From the NCBI GenBank assembly GCA_946902985.2, contig OX336389.2, positions 984,248,482 to 984,312,481 on the forward strand: 64,000 bases of DNA. Reading direction: 5' to 3'. Every line of letters begins with the position of its first letter. Positions within the stretch are counted from its first letter, which is position 1. Under the pieces are notes generated by a model. It was not told where the DNA came from. It did no database searches and saw only the letters and a list, made by a program, of their open reading frames with translations. A program made the position numbers and the translations under genes. This stretch comes from Meconema thalassinum. Its lineage: Eukaryota; Arthropoda; Insecta; Orthoptera; Tettigoniidae. Positions 1 to 11,296 of this stretch are shown piece by piece.

Positions 1-1820
1 GACACAACCTTCCATGATTGTTATGAATTATTACTCCCGGAGAGAAATACTATAAAATAAATTTATTCAGAAATATGTGCAATAGTGCAGGCGTCAACCC
101 ACCTTCAAATTAGCATAATGACGAAAAATAAGAAATGGACACAGACGTGTCAAAAGAGGCACCAAGTCGTGATCAAACTTAGCACGCACTAGTGCTCAAA
201 TAATTTAGTAATTCATACTGATAATACATAGAAGTAACGATCTCGTAATCGTTCAACGATGTGCATTTTATTCAAAACATTACACATTAAATTTACCCAT
301 AATTACAATATATACACCAAACAAATTATATACACAACCTTACAGATTGTTTCATCCTGAAATACGATTTTACAAATAGGTAGCTTCACCATCCATTCGA
401 CTCATTAACTGGTTATATATCATTGTACTAATTCCACATCCGATACGATTTAATCAAGTGATTAAGCTCAATTACATGTAGTACTCCAAATTGTGACATA
501 GAGTAATAAAAATGATTCAGCAAAAAACTTGAATGGATTTGATCTCACGAAATTCCTCTTAACAAACTATGATCTCCTTTCACTTCATCAGTTCTGAGTT
601 AGAAATAAGCTATCACCAAAGCAAAAATATTTTACCTCAAATCACATGAAAATTTACTCATTATACGAGATTACTATTGTACTCCACGTACATCCAATTA
701 CTTCACTGAAGTATTACAATACACCAGGAAAAATCCTTATATACTCCAACTATACTTGGCTCATAAACTTGTACATCACACTGTACTTCATTCAAATACA
801 CACTAAATCTGCTTAATGACTATCACTCACATAGTGATCATAAATCTTACTGAAACTTTCAACTTATATTTCGTGGATGCATATTTTAAACAATTCGTCA
901 TTTCACCTTTAGTTATATTTCAATCATGTTTTAACACCTTGCATAGTTATCATGAGAAATCCTGATTACATCACCATTCAAGAAATAAACCGTTTCACAA
1001 CTATAAAAAATAAATTTACAAAACTTGAAATTATGATAGTTCAAGAATAGGCTACTGTCAATCAGAATTAAACTCCAATTCGCAATAATTCCGACGTCGA
1101 GAAACAATAAATTCTCCAACGAGAATTAGCTAAGACGAATCTAATCTAAAGCAAGTTGGTAAGAAAAATTAAAGTCAATCAAGAACGAGGAAAATTCACC
1201 TCTCCAGAGAAACTGAACAGACTATGAAATCCCCTACACCATAAATAATTCCCGGTTAACAGAGTTAAACACCTATGAAACATTGGGTCTTTCAATGAAT
1301 GCACCGTCTCAATCGAGAAATGGGATCTTACGAAAATGAATGGTCAACAGCACATTCCCCAAAAATATCACAATATCCATTAATCGAAGTTCAACTCAAC
1401 GTATAACAAACCCAAAAATACTTAGAAAAAGCTTGCTTGGAGTCATATGTCGAAATCACGATGACACAGAATTACCAAAAAATATTCCGAAGAATATATA
1501 AAAGATTATAAAAGTATTCAAAAAGCTCAAAATGATCGTCAAGTTCAATAGCATATTGCTAAACGTTTGAATCAAGTGTACGTAAACGCATATCTTCCCC
1601 TAGTGTTGGTCTTCACAACAATCAAAATATTCAAAATGCTATATTAATATTAAGATAAATGCAGAGTCGAAAAAGGTTATTTAAATTCAAGAATAAATTT
1701 TAAAAGTATATATCCGTCAAACAAACTAAATATAATCGAATCTGAGATCAAGAATGAAAAAGAAACATCGGACTTAAATCCCATCATCCATTATGCTAAT
1801 AAAAATGGCAACTGGAAACT
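1..1820. other. AT-rich stretch with no recognisable feature
   Basis: This stretch is strongly AT-rich. I see no long open frame, tRNA-like box, terminal repeat or transposase motif on either strand. It could be intron, intergenic DNA or a long 3' UTR; nothing in the sequence decides between these. Confidence 0.5.
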
Positions 1821-1828
1821 ACAGAATA

Positions 1829-2209
1829 TTAATGCCCTACTTCTACTGAAAAATGGTCGGCTTCTACCTTGTGAAGATTTTCGATGCTGGCATTACTCGG
1901 AACAAATGCCCAAGTATCATCTCGATAATGTATTGGGACACAGTATACAAATTCATCCACCCTGGCCTCGAACCCGGAAACTCCCTCCAAACTGTTCCTT
2001 TCTGCCGGGGAAATGTGAGTACACCAAATCCAGTACATCTGGTAGCTCGTACAATACGATTGTAAACAGCATCTCTCTTGTAAGATGATCTCATTTATGT
2101 AGAAGTAGCATGATTCTGAAGTGTTGCAGTGGTTTACCCACGTCTCCTCCATGATTTCGAATAAATCAGATTTCTTGTTGAACGTTATCAAGAGTCGTTC
2201 TGGAAACAT
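1829..2209 (-). other. unrecognised 126-codon open frame, possible exon
   Basis: I do not recognise this protein and see no signal peptide, repeat or motif. The GC content is higher than in the flanks. On the minus strand the start lies just after a possible acceptor (pyrimidine-rich then ACCAG near 2211), and a possible donor (AAG followed by GTAGAA) lies near 1872, so it could be an internal exon. Open frames overlap on the other strand and in another minus frame, so chance is also plausible. A degraded repeat is the other alternative. Confidence 0.2.
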
Positions 2210-3049
2210 CTCTGGTGTAAATGGGCGTCACCGTTACCTCACGAAGTCATCGCACTACTTTGCGTATTAAGTTCTTGTATTCATATTTAAGCCTGCATGT
2301 TTGCAGATCCAATAAACAGTAAAGATGTTCCTCCCAACAGCGATTTGTAACACATCTTGATATAGAAAGAATACTTAAATATCATGCATTGCTCCCACGA
2401 AGCACTAGTAATATTACAATGTTCAATTCCAGGTATCTGTTCAGCACAGAATACATACAATATCCACGTATACGTTCGTTGTACCACGTAGAAAAACTAC
2501 GTAAATCGAAATAGACACACTATATAAGCCTTTACTGACGCTTGAACTATTACGCAATGTTCTGCTCACGCTATAGTGTAATAAATCATTCCGCTGAAAT
2601 TTTACAAGTCCACACTGTAGACGCGGCTGTAGAGAAAAGATCTACGTCAGCACAGTATAACATAGGCCTACGTCTGTTCACGTTATTTTCAAGAATAACC
2701 CGACACAATTCTGCTCGTAGTTCCGTACTTCGTGCACGACTTCTGATATAATTGTGTGTCCAGGTTGCAATCAGATCTCCCTTCTACCCTCCATTAGTCG
2801 ACTGTCATTTTTCAAGATGACGTAATATGGCCTTGACCGTATATCCTCTTCAGACTCAGGGTACACAAATGAGCATCTTCTCATTTTAAGGGGGTTTCCT
2901 TGGGTCTCAAGTTGGTATTCTGTCATTTTTGACCTGCATTTCTATTCCCTCATTTGCAGTGGAACGGGGGTTAAATATGATAAGTTATCTAAGAGATGGA
3001 TGGTTTTTAAGATCAGATGCACTTTCCTACACCTCAATCATCACAGGTG
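2210..3049. other. no feature recognised
   Basis: Short open frames occur here but none has recognisable content. I see no repeat boundary, tRNA-like box or transposon end. Confidence 0.4.
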
Positions 3050-3215
3050 GGATGTTAAAGATGAATGAAAATGGGCAAGACGCTTGAAAGAGGCAGCCGT
3101 GGCCTATTAAATGGTACCACCCCGATTTCATCTGGAGTTGAATATAGGAAACCACAAAAATCTATTACAAGGACAGCTGACAGCTCGGCTCAAACACACT
3201 CGTCTTCACAATCCA
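3050..3215 (-). repeat. SINE-I fragment, degenerate
   Basis: The stretch keeps the order of blocks seen in the better SINE-I copies at 9150-9465 and 39130-39465: a GGGCAAG block, GGCCTATTAAATGGTACC, a TCTGGAGTTGAA block, and a block ending in GACAGCTGAC. The tRNA-like head would lie to the right and is eroded. Confidence 0.4.
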
Positions 3216-3574
3216 AAGATAGACCAAACTTATGCATTTATGACCTAGGGCTTTAACAACCCTCGTCGGTAATTGTAACCTGACATTTTAATACAGTATT
3301 TTATGAAGAATATGTCTTTTGGTAATTAAAAATGTGTTATATCTGCCAGTATTTAATACGAAATACAGAAACGGAATATCTGAGCTACAAATGTTTCCTT
3401 GGGTCTCAAGAGGATATCCGAGTAGTGCTCGGCGCATCACGTGGTAGTTCCACTCTCAATTGTCAAGCTCCCAGCTGTTTAAAACAAAACACGATCATCT
3501 TAATATTACGATCACCGCGGCTCTGTGGGCTGGCTCTAAAAATACGTAAATCCCAGCTACAAAATACTTTCACA

Positions 3575-3852
3575 GTACCTACCGTCAGGCCACGGCTGCC
3601 TCCTTCCCTCTTCCTTGTCTATCCCTCCCATTCTTCCCATCCCGCCTCATCCCTCATGAGGCTCCCTGCTTGCTTTGCAGGTGAAGCCGCCTGGGCGAGG
3701 CGCTTGTTCCGCCTCCCCAGTTGTATCCCCTCATTTGATGTCATGCTAAAGGACACTGCCCGTATAGGTGGTAAAGGTGGGATCCCTCGCTGAGTCCGTG
3801 GGAAAAGCCTACATGGAGGGTAAACTGACTACGAAAAAAAAAAAAAAAAAAA
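3575..3852 (+). repeat. SINE-B1, 5'-truncated, with poly(A)
   Basis: It matches the 3' part of the full-length copy at 19546-20045, including the blocks GCCACGGCTGCCTCCTTCCC, CTTTGCAGGTGAAGCCGCC and GAGTCCGTGGGAAAAGCC. It ends in about 20 A residues, as expected for a retroposed element. The tRNA-related head is missing. Confidence 0.75.
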
Positions 3853-3969
3853 GGAAAATAGGAAAATATATTTAATGCCCATTTGAATCCTCATCACTTG
3901 TAGTGTGTCACTCTCTGACGTACGGTTTCATCACATGTAAGTGGTTTTTATGAACTTGTTGATACCATT

Positions 3970-4027
3970 TCCCAAGTACACGGGTCTACATGTACATGAC
4001 CACGATGTCACAAAGCCCCTAAATGTA
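3970..4027 (+). repeat. SINE-B2 tail fragment
   Basis: The blocks CAAGTACACGGGTCTACATG and GATGTCACAAAGCCCCTAAA are the 3' end of SINE-B2 copies such as 43078-43455 and 47329-47715. Only the tail is present. Confidence 0.6.
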
Positions 4028-4685
4028 TTGTTACGTTTTTAGGGATCGATAAATAACTGGTCAGGCTTATGGTGCACTAATTCTTTATTTACACTAATAT
4101 AATTTACACTAATTAACAATAAAACAAATTAGGCCTACTCACTCGCGCACACACACACACACACACGGAGTCTCTCTTCATACAACTACTTGTCACTATT
4201 TATTTACACTGTATTCTGCAAGATAGTGTCTCTTACAGTTAACATTTATTTTCACTCTTACTCTCTACGTTATTTATCTTCACATTTATATCTACTCGTC
4301 GCGCTCTGCACGGCACACTGCTTCAACTCCACTCAAACTAAGACTGAGAACTGGCTGGTTCTCGCTGCAGCTCGCTGGTATTTATCCAATCAGCCCCTGG
4401 CCTGGAAAGTTCTCAATGTTAACCACTTCCAGTAGCATCGAGTCCCTCCTTGTCGAATGCTCTCGATGGTTGGTTTCCAGAACTATCCAGTCCCTTCCAC
4501 AGATGTTCTGGATCTTCCTGTCGCACCCAGTAGGTTCAAGAAACAGAACAGTCTGGTAGTCCGTGCGCCAATGATCTACCTGGCTCGTAGAGCTATTGTA
4601 TTGTGGCGGCCTTGGGAGGGGCTAAGAGGGGTGCGTGCCTGCGAACTGTCTCTCCCGTTGGTAGATTCGCCGCACTGACCCTCCC
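4028..4685 (-). repeat. possible solo LTR, minus orientation
   Basis: The left edge begins TGTTACG, the same bases that begin the left edge of both Gypsy LTRs in this window (23129 and 29133). A TTTATT block near 4083 would be AATAAA on the minus strand, at the same relative place as the polyadenylation signal of that Gypsy LTR. At the right edge a C-rich tract (near 4679-4690) reads as a polypurine tract on the minus strand. A CA dinucleotide run occupies 4148-4168. No second LTR or target duplication was found, so the call is inference from layout. Confidence 0.35.
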
Positions 4686-4942
4686 CCCGAGAAATGCATG
4701 TCTGATCCGCGGTGACACGTACAGTATCAACAAAAACCAAACCTCTTCATTGCAATCAGTCTCCTAATCGTTCTGTCACCATGTTATCCCTGCCATCATT
4801 TAGGCTACTTTCATGTCTGCTACCTCTATCTTATGAATGGCTTTAATTTTCGTACGGCAGAGTTGGTGTGGTATGTGAGGATATTTTGGGCTGTGAACTT
4901 CGTTCATGCAGAATACTGAGTACTCGCTACATAGTAATTGTA

Positions 4943-5450
4943 CACTGAGTGGCCAAAAGTCACGGGAAGGGTAGTCCCATGAGAAAATATGCCGTGCGGC
5001 TAGCTGCGGCAGAGCAGAGCAGTCTGTCACAGACACGAGTGTAGTGAAGTTGGCACCACGTCGCGAGTTAACCGACTTTGAACGTGGGATGATCTTCGGC
5101 ACACGGCGCATGGGTCATAGCATTTTGGAGATTACACGCGAATTCGGGTCTCCGAGGTCAACAGTGTCGAGGGTGGATCTTCAATATCGCAGAGATAATG
5201 TTACTATCCACGTAAACCGCCACACAGGTGTTTAACAAACGGACATCACGTCGCCTCAGCAGAATAATACGGGGCGATCGAAGGGCTACTGTGAGTCAGA
5301 TCACCGCCCAGTTGAATGTTGGAAGTCAGGAGCCCATTTCTTCTCGAGCCGATGCCTCGCCATATTTCTGCCGTTTTGAGCGCTCGCGGAGGAGCAACTC
5401 GCTGTTAACATCATATTCCGTGCCTTCCCATGACTTTTGGCCACTAAGTG
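4943..5450 (+). mobile_element. short Tc1-like element with internal deletion
   Basis: Terminal inverted repeats of about 28 bp match: CACTGAGTGGCCAAAAGTCA at the left and its inverse at the right with few mismatches. Each end is flanked by TA (4941-4942 and 5451-5452), the Tc1/mariner target duplication. At about 508 bp it is far shorter than an autonomous Tc1 (usually 1.2-1.7 kb). A transposase N-terminal remnant is still readable, so this is an internally deleted copy. Confidence 0.85.
5044..5420 (+). pseudogene. Tc1-like transposase N-terminal remnant
   Basis: The first frame starts near 5044 and shows a helix-turn-helix of Tc1 type (block LTDFERGMIFGTRRMGHSI, then an SPRSTVSRV recognition-helix-like block). 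A second frame from about 5228 carries the block TSRRLSRIIRGDRRATVSQI, typical of the second DNA-binding subdomain. The two frames do not join. The DDE catalytic region is absent because the element is internally deleted. In a complete protein these domains bind the inverted repeats; this copy cannot encode an enzyme. Confidence 0.8.
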
Positions 5451-6017
5451 TATTTGGTACGCCCTAATGTTGCCACTTTCAATATGCCCAGCTCATGAAC
5501 TAGAATTGGTCCACTTGCCATCATTTAGTTTTGTTGGGCTTAGTGGCGCAGTCCACTGGGGCTGCTATGCTGCTGCCCTACAGTATACTTGGGAGGCGAG
5601 ACGAGCCCTCAGAGCGGTCACCAATCAGGACAAGCCAGCCAGTGTTGCCAATTTGGTGTTTTTAGCACCAGATCTGGCGTTCCTGAAGTTCGTCTGGTGC
5701 CAGAAATGTTCTAATAGTGCCATAGCAAAATACTGGTGTTATTTCAATAAAACCAGTGCCAAATTGTCTCCTATGACAAATAAGTAAATCCTGGCAGCCA
5801 AGTAAAAGTCTTAATAAAGTTAATCAATTAAGATAGGCAATATTCAGCCTTACACGTGTCAAGATCAACACTCCAACAGGGGAAGTCCCTGAAATTCTCA
5901 TTCGCGTGTATAAGTGCTAAGTAAGCGCAACATGCAGGGCTCAGTGCAAGTGCACATGTACAAAGAATTGACCTATCATCCTTTTTCTTACCAGCTCCCA
6001 GGGGATTTCCCAGTTTC

Positions 6018-6560
6018 ATGCGAAGGCAGATTATGTACTTTCGCTCCCTCACTCTAATGCAGATGTAGGGAGAGTGTTTAGCCAAGTTTAATTGGTGAAA
6101 ACAAAACAAAGAAATCGAATGAAAGTTCAAAAATTGCATTCCATTCTGTGAGTGCGGTAAGCCTCCGTGGCTTAGGCGGCAGCACGCCGGCCTCTCACCG
6201 CTGGGTCCGTGGTTCAAATCCCGGTCACTCCATGTGAGATCTGTGCTGGACAGAACGGAGGCAGACAGGTTTTTCTCCGGGTACTCCGGTTTTCCCTGTC
6301 AAAATTTCATTCCAGCAACACTCTCCACGATCATTTCATTTCATCTGTCATTCATTTAATCATTGCCCCAGAGGAGTGCGTCAGGCCTCGGCAGCCGGCA
6401 CAGTCCATATCCTCGCCGCTAGATGGGGGCTTCATTCATTCCATTCCTGACCCGGTCGGAGACTGGAAGCAGGCTGTGGATTTTCATTTCTGTGAGTGCG
6501 ATTTGGGCTAAAAACAGAGGGAAAATGCTATCACGACTACAAACTTCCGAAGGATACCCA
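6018..6560 (+). pseudogene. hAT transposase C-terminal remnant split by a SINE
   Basis: The frame around 6018-6156 reads a block ending SLPHSNADVGRVFSQV, the conserved hAT C-terminal dimerisation region, followed by a stop (TAA near 6090) and a basic block with NRMKVQKLHSIL. The match resumes after the SINE with VRFGLKTEGKC. The family uses this region to assemble the transposase complex. At least two in-frame stops plus the SINE insertion make it non-functional. The N-terminal BED finger and catalytic residues are not visible. Confidence 0.75.
6157..6487 (+). repeat. SINE-A full-length copy with 13-bp TSD
   Basis: tRNA-derived SINE. The A-box-like block GTGGCTTAGGCGGCAGCACG and the B box GGTTCAAATCCC lie near the 5' end, and the copy ends in a TGTGGATTTTCATTT tail. 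The duplication TTCTGTGAGTGCG flanks it at 6144-6156 and 6488-6500. It sits inside the hAT relic, so it is the younger insertion. Confidence 0.9.
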
Positions 6561-7074
6561 ATAGAGGCCAAAATTGGAAGTATGCAGATCTACAGCAGTA
6601 CTACACCTTCCTGCTCTAAAGATGTAATAGCGGTAGCAGGCTCCGCAAGTGAAGAAGACGATTTTTAATTAAAGAAATGTAAGTAAAATGCCGTTTATAT
6701 ATTTATAATTTTTGGTGTTTTTCTGGTGTTTTGAATCATAGAGTCCAGCTGGTGCTTTTCTGGTTTTTTAAAGCATAGGGTTTTGTTCTTTCCCATTTCA
6801 AGATTTGGCAACACTGAAGCCAGCCCACCCAGCATGAAAAGAGAAGTAGTAGAGCACCGAGTCGTAAGTAATACTAAACGACGAAACATCTATAAAAAAA
6901 AATCGAACATCAGCTAACAAATTCTTCCTCCCTTGGACCACGTACGAAGGACCACGAGGGAATTAAATAACAACCAAAAACAAAAACAGTAATAAAAAAT
7001 AAAACTCCTTGATAGCAGGGTAAAATGAGCTCAATAGAGCACCAGCCCCAGCTCACAGGCTCTCCCATCATTGG

Positions 7075-7320
7075 GATATCCAGGAAGCCCGAGATTAGCG
7101 CGAGTCGTTAGTGCTGGGGCCGATAGGATAAGATTGTAGGTTCGATCCCGGCTCAGTTTGATTAGCATATAAGGGTGATCTATTGCGACAACATTATAAG
7201 AGTAGCCTAGATTACTGGCATGTTAAAAAATCCTTTTCCGGGTCATAATTGCCAACACCCTGGCATCTCTAACGCCACTGGAGTTAATAGGAACGTTAAA
7301 TAAATAGGCTACACTGTATA
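7075..7320 (+). repeat. tRNA-like SINE, degenerate
   Basis: A B-box-like GGTTCGATCCCGGC follows an A-box-like region (GCGAGTCGTTAGTGCTGG). The 3' part (ACTGGCATGTTAAAAAATCC, then CACCCTGGCATCTCTAACGC) resembles the body of SINE-L. It was probably a full-length copy of a SINE-L relative. Confidence 0.5.
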
Positions 7321-7335
7321 ACAAAAAAAGAAAAA

Positions 7336-8717
7336 GGACGCACCAGGAAGGAATTGTCCAATGGCGTTAAAAATCGGTGGATGTGAGGAACAGACATAGA
7401 AAAACAAACGATCAGAAGTGCAGAACAACAATCGAATGATTTATTGCAGAGTTAGAGCGTTACAAAGTGAAGTCGTCAATAAGGTGTTGGTCCACCCCTG
7501 GCCTGGGTGCAAGCTGTCACTCGACGTGGCATGGACTGATAAAGTTCCCGGATGGTGTCCTGCGGAATTTCGTGCCAAATGGTCTCCAACTGTTGGGCTA
7601 AATCGGCGACATTCCAGAATGTTCGCAATCGCCTTCCCATGACGTCCCAAATGTGTTCTACGGGATAGAGATTAGGCGACCGAGCTGGCCAAGGAAGGAT
7701 AGGGCAAGCTTGAAGACAGTCCATAGCAACACGTGCCGTGTGCGGCCGGGCATTATCCTGTTGGAAAGTAAGGCCTGGATGTCACTGAAGGAACGGTAAC
7801 AGAACCAGCCGTAGAATGTCATCAACATACCGCTGTGCTGTCAGTGTGCCAGGAATGACTACCTGAGGGATCTAACTATCAAAGGAGATGGCACCCCAGA
7901 CCATCACCCCCTGTTGTGGGGCTGTGTGGCGTGCGATAATCAAGGCAGGATCCCCACGCTAGCCTGGATGTCTACCAAACACGTCTGCGGTTGTCGTCAG
8001 GGCATCGTTGGAAACGGGACTCGTCACTAAAGACTATACGTCCCCAGTCAGCGCAGTTCCACGTTGCTCGAGCGCGGCACCACTGTAATCTGACTTGACG
8101 GTGAACAGTCGTGAGTGGTAAGCGGCGTAACGGGCGGCGCGAGCGCAAATTCCTGTCGCTCAGGCGTCTGTTGATGGTCATGGTGGACGTGTGCGGGTCA
8201 CACGTTGGATCGTTGATAACGACGACTCCGGTGCTGGGGCAGCTGTTTTGTTAATCGCTCTGTCTGCCCGTGCTGTTGTGGCCCTCGGTCGACCACTGCC
8301 GTCCTGACGCTGATGCCTGCCGTTGCTGACCCACGCTTGCCAGCATCGTCTGATCGCCGCATCACTTCGACCCAAATGTCCAGCGTCGGCTCGATTCGAC
8401 CAATCAGCTTCTTTCAATCCAATCGCACGACCTCTTTCAAACTCTGACATCTCCTCGTAATGAGCACGATTCCTTCGGCGTGGCATTCTTACAGCCGACG
8501 TTCAGATATCGCAGTCAAATGCAACAGCTACTTTGAGCATACGCTTCAGAATCGCGCCTTATATACACCTGATGCATGCGCAGTTCGGATGCGCGGGAGC
8601 TCCCGCTATTCATTCATTCATTCATTGGCCACGAAGCTTTAATCAGTTGGATGTTCGGTCCGAATGTCTTTGCATAAAAAAAATCCTTACAATCGGACAA
8701 CGCCTTCCCGGTGCGTC
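7336..8717 (-). mobile_element. Tc1-like DNA transposon, near full length
   Basis: The ends carry an inverted repeat around GACGCACCAGGAAGG (left) and its inverse CCTTCCCGGTGCGTC (right), extending with mismatches into TTGTCC. The length of about 1.38 kb is normal for Tc1 elements. The interior is a minus-strand transposase gene in several frames. TA flanks are not clear at these coordinates, so the exact boundaries are uncertain by a few bases. Confidence 0.75.
7476..8486 (-). pseudogene. Tc1-like transposase, frameshifted
   Basis: The start is near 8486. The N-terminal helix-turn-helix block (YEEMSEFERGRAIGLKEA) is followed by the second DNA-binding block. A second frame (8181-7972) carries WGRIVFSDESRF with the first catalytic Asp. 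A third frame from about 7770 carries QQDNARPH with the second Asp and PVEHIWD with the Glu, then GRRL. I count 32 residues between the second Asp and the Glu, against 34 in usual Tc1 enzymes, suggesting a two-codon loss. The family cuts and pastes DNA at TA; this copy is broken by frameshifts. Confidence 0.85.
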
Positions 8718-9012
8718 GTTTTGTTGTTGTTGTTATTGTTGTTGTTGTTATAAAGTGTAAATAAATAAATAGTCTCAGCTACGTATGTGTAGATCTATCA
8801 AGTTGGAGCTGTTTAGAAAAATCTACGGCCCAGTTACGTTTAGCACTCCCATGTGACAGTGAAACTGGAGCTCTACCATTGCGTAACCTGTGTCTGAGAT
8901 TTATTTAATTTTGTCTTATAACCACTATATGATATGTGCATCATACGACTCGGAGTGCCATGGATATTTGCGTCCCTTCAAACATCCTACTTCCTCGGCG
9001 TTTAAAAATAAT

Positions 9013-9015
<3 letters not shown>
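8718..9015. other. spacer beginning with a short GTT run
   Basis: A (GTT)n run lies near 8722-8750. No gene or clear repeat boundary is visible in the rest. Confidence 0.5.
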
Positions 9016-9058
<43 letters not shown>

Positions 9059-9102
9059 TACATTAATAATAATAATAATAATAATACATTAATAATAATA
9101 AT
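9016..9102. repeat. (TAA)n microsatellite
   Basis: Imperfect TAA/AAT trinucleotide array interrupted by CAATACATTAAT. It probably grew from the 3' tail of a retroposon. Confidence 0.9.
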
Positions 9103-9149
9103 GTATCTAAGTCTACCCCTAATTATTCCAATTTTCAAAGTGGTCGGGG

Positions 9150-9465
9150 ATGAGATGCGATGAAAGTATATGTGGCGGATGGGTTTTACGGCCGGATGCC
9201 CTTCCTGACGCCATCCTCATGAGAGGAGTTAATGACAGATGAAATGAATGGAGGTAAATGAAACTGGGCAAGGATGTGGAAGGAAGCGGTCGTGGCCCGT
9301 CAGAAGATATCGTCCCAGCATTTGTCTGGAGTTGAAAATGGGAAACTATGGAAAACCATTTCAAGGACGGCCGACGGTGGGGCTTGAACCAACGTCTACC
9401 GAGTCCACAGAGAGCTTGGCCCCATGGCCCAGCGCTGCGTGTTAGCGAGCGTAGCTACCGTTGTC
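9150..9465 (-). repeat. SINE-I copy
   Basis: Reads 5' to 3' on the minus strand. The tRNA-like head is at the right, with B-box inverse GGGGCTTGAACCAACG near 9380 and A-box region near 9415-9440. The body carries GGTTTTACGGCCGGATGCCC as seen from the plus strand. It has the same block order as 36163-36485, which is complete with a TSD. Confidence 0.75.
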
Positions 9466-9639
9466 GGTAATAATAATAATGAGCATCATTGTTATCATTA
9501 TAAGAAAATCCTCTCCGAGGACAAAATTTCCAACACACTGGCATCTCTAAAGCCACAACAGTTAGTTATTTATGTATTTATTTGTTAATTTATTTATTAT
9601 TAGCATATTTTCATTTTATAAAAAAAATAGGCTTACTCT

Positions 9640-10780
9640 ATGAGTTCACCTTTTGTCCTTGTGTGTGTATGTGTGTCCCCCTAATACTTCTAAACAGCTC
9701 AAGCGATTTCAGTGAAACTCGGTAAGGTAATAGTACTATTTTGGCCAATCCCGACCGTGCCCTTCAAATTTTATTACGTCTCACCAATCCAACATGGCGA
9801 CTGTGCTAAATATTTCACGGGGATTGTATATCTCCGAAACTATTACTGATATCACCCTGAAATTTTGTACGGTGATAAAGGGTGCTGCTAGAAGTTGAGC
9901 TATGAGACTTCCAAAAACCTGTAAAATACAAAACGAACATGGTGGGCAAGCGAAAGGGAAGGATTTTAATGGACGGTTCTCGCTATTTAACCATTTGCGC
10001 GCAGTGAAATATGGTACAGTAAATATTTATACACATTGTAATGCACTGGCATCTAGTTTAGATCAGTTGTTCTCATAATCTCAAGATGGCGGTTGTGCGT
10101 AATTCTGAAATCAAGTTTTTATTTCCTGTGTATTAATCACGCGATCGAAGTGAACGTTTGAATAATAAACCTACGCAAAAATCGTTATCTAATAGTACAC
10201 AACTCTATGACCTACACATATTAATATCCAACATGGCGACCAGCCGAAATATTTAGATGGTTCTCAATATCTATTAATCTATGATAGCAATCAAACTGAA
10301 ATAACGTATGCTGATAGAGGCTATGAACATAGGTTCACCTATGGGACATTCAATAACCTGGTGAGCACTAATCCAACATGGCGGCGACGCGAAATATAAA
10401 TATTTAAATGGACGTTTCTCGTGATTTAACCGTCCTAGCACAGTAAAACTTGGCACGGTAAATGCTTATACAAATTTTAATCCACTGGCATCTAATTTTT
10501 TTCAATTGTTTTCAAAACCACAAGATGGCAGCTGTGAAATATTTTAAAATCTGATTTTCATTTCTTGTGTTCTTATCATGCGATTGAAGTTTGAATACTA
10601 CACCTACACAGTAATCTTCATGTAACAGTACATAACTCGAAGACCTACATATATGAAAATCCAACATAGCGACCATCCGAAATATTTAGACGATTCGCAA
10701 TACCTACGAATTTATTGCAGCAATCAAACTGAAATTGTATATGTTGATAGAGGCAATTAACATACGTAGGATATATGAAA
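9640..10780. repeat. unclassified repeat G with internal sub-repeats
   Basis: Several sub-blocks recur: a CCAACATGGCGAC motif followed by CGAAATATTTA, a GACGGTTCTCGC-like block, and a TTTTATTTCTTGTGT-like block. The same blocks in the same order occur at 54420-55640. It has no open frame, terminal repeats or poly(A), so I leave it unclassified. Confidence 0.6.
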
Positions 10781-10814
10781 ATAGGCCGTATTGTTCTTCA
10801 CGGAACTACTTGTT

Positions 10815-10885
10815 TTTTTAAATATTATTTAACATCCATTTTAACTGCTGGAGCTTTAGAGATGCCAGTGTTTTGGCAATTTTGC
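10815..10885 (-). repeat. SINE-L 3' fragment
   Basis: The blocks CATCCATTTTAACTGCTGGA and TTTAGAGATGCCAGTG correspond to the 3' end of SINE-L (38245-38465). Only about 70 bp remains. Confidence 0.45.
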
Positions 10886-10905
10886 CCTTGTATAGAATGT
10901 ACTTG

Positions 10906-10930
10906 TAATAATAATAATATAATAATAATA

Positions 10931-10990
<60 letters not shown>

Positions 10991-10991
10991 T
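10906..10991. repeat. (AAT)n microsatellite
   Basis: An almost pure AAT array immediately left of Helitron H1. Confidence 0.95.
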
Positions 10992-11296
10992 AATTATAAC
11001 TAGCGGACCCGTGCTAGAAATCTCGCATGTTCATAAACCACACTTTCCCCAATAGAGAGACTTAAGGATAAAGGTTGCTGTAACACTCTCCCGATATTCG
11101 ATATTTATGAAATTATACGATTTGAGGACTCATTCCTTTGATTTACTGTTTCTGATATCCATGCAAAATGATAATGGAAAGACCTCAGAATGTTAAAATG
11201 ACATGAAACAGGCGTCGCAGCGACCAAAATGTGAAGTGGACAGCTATTATGGAGCGTATTTTCCAGTTGTTGTTGTTGTGGTTGTGGTTTGAGTCT

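Larger units (their letters stand above)
5640..6816 (+). mobile_element. hAT-family DNA transposon relic
   Basis: The element starts CAGTGTTGCCAA and ends with the inverse TTGGCAACACTG (one mismatch inside). It is flanked by a perfect 8-bp duplication AAGCCAGC at 5632-5639 and 6817-6824, the size made by hAT transposases. The interior carries a C-terminal hAT coding remnant, and a SINE-A (6157-6487) was inserted later. Without the SINE it is about 830 bp, so most of the transposase gene is gone. Confidence 0.9.

Noticed and set aside
3332..3793. 153-codon plus-strand frame
   Set aside because: Its second half is SINE-B1 sequence read by chance; no protein family is evident.
10775..10993. 72-codon frame ending in poly-Ile
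   Set aside because: It is the translation of the AAT microsatellite.
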